A DNA stretch of 51,643 nucleotides from Desulfobacteraceae bacterium. GTDB taxonomy: Bacteria > Desulfobacterota > Desulfobacteria > Desulfobacterales > ETH-SRB1. The position numbers were made by a program, and so were the translations under genes. Each line of letters starts with the position of its first letter. Position 1 is the stretch's first letter. Below the pieces are notes generated by a model that was given only the letters and a program-made list of their open reading frames with translations, was not told where the DNA came from and did not search any database. The stretch spans positions 1-51,643 of the forward strand of contig JAPVVG010000124.1 in assembly GCA_028571455.1 (NCBI GenBank), written 5' to 3'. Below, piece by piece: positions 51,522-51,643 of this stretch.

Positions 51522-51643
51522 TATATATTAAAACGAGTAAGGCATAACCCTTTATTATAACACAATAAAAATATATTATCTCCTTGACATAAAATAACCT
51601 CCTGATAGCATAAGGTCGCCAAATTTATTAACCCTTAAGCATG

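Overview
The window looks like chromosome from a moderately AT-rich anaerobic bacterium, most probably Desulfobacterota (Desulfobacterales-like). The basis is inference: a complete but split oleABCD set, a ketosynthase/ACP/B12-radical-SAM lipid cluster, an Fe-S/metal operon with a NifX-tailed CDF transporter, a PreP-type M16C peptidase, and many small dispersed palindromes. No rRNA, tRNA or CRISPR array was seen.

Region 1 (1-12.7 kb) is a specialised acyl/polyketide-type lipid locus in two divergent operons. Leftward: an ATP-grasp ligase, a polysaccharide deacetylase, a small multidrug-export protein and an RND/MMPL exporter. Rightward: an SDR ketoreductase, ACP, hotdog thioesterase, an active ketosynthase, a second ketosynthase homologue that has lost Cys/His/His (chain-length-factor-like), a B12-binding radical SAM enzyme, a GT2 glycosyltransferase and a lipoprotein. 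The content resembles aryl-polyene and ladderane-type clusters, but the product is unknown.

Region 2 (12.7-16.4 kb) holds two fused gene remnants (MtaB C-terminus and a ParB/methylase-type protein), then a leftward operon: ferredoxin, pseudo-phosphatase/NifU fusion, CDF transporter with NifX-like tail, and an Mth938-family protein.

Region 3 (16.5-20.3 kb and 43.3-44.3 kb) is the long-chain olefin pathway. oleA, oleB and oleC are together, while oleD lies about 23 kb downstream. Two strong palindromes precede oleA.

Region 4 (about 20.6-43.25 kb) is a defence-type island between oleC and oleD. Its core is a leftward operon: radC, hsdM, hsdS, a DUF262/HNH (GmrSD-like) protein, a scar of a second hsdR/hsdS, a ~1404-aa protein with a Cap4-like nuclease motif and a STAND-type NTPase, an AlbA_2/GHKL protein with 11- and 12-bp tandem repeats, hsdR, and a YgjP-like metallopeptidase. 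Panacea (DUF4065) toxin-antitoxin modules sit on both sides. The right edge is a graveyard: a 122-bp MITE in the leader of an MqsR-like/MqsA-Panacea operon, three copies of a repeat (two about 221 bp with a near-consensus promoter), a frameshifted DUF1016 nuclease, an hsdM C-terminal fragment and a truncated PIN gene beside a Phd antitoxin.

Region 5 (44.3-51.6 kb) is ordinary chromosome (ksgA, DUF2062, a small basic protein, an M16C peptidase) followed by a Phd/ParE toxin-antitoxin pair and repeat-rich non-coding DNA with a MITE-like inverted repeat and a long hairpin. The best candidate for an undescribed system is the multi-gene defence operon around the nuclease-STAND protein. The ketosynthase/CLF/B12-radical-SAM lipid cluster is second.
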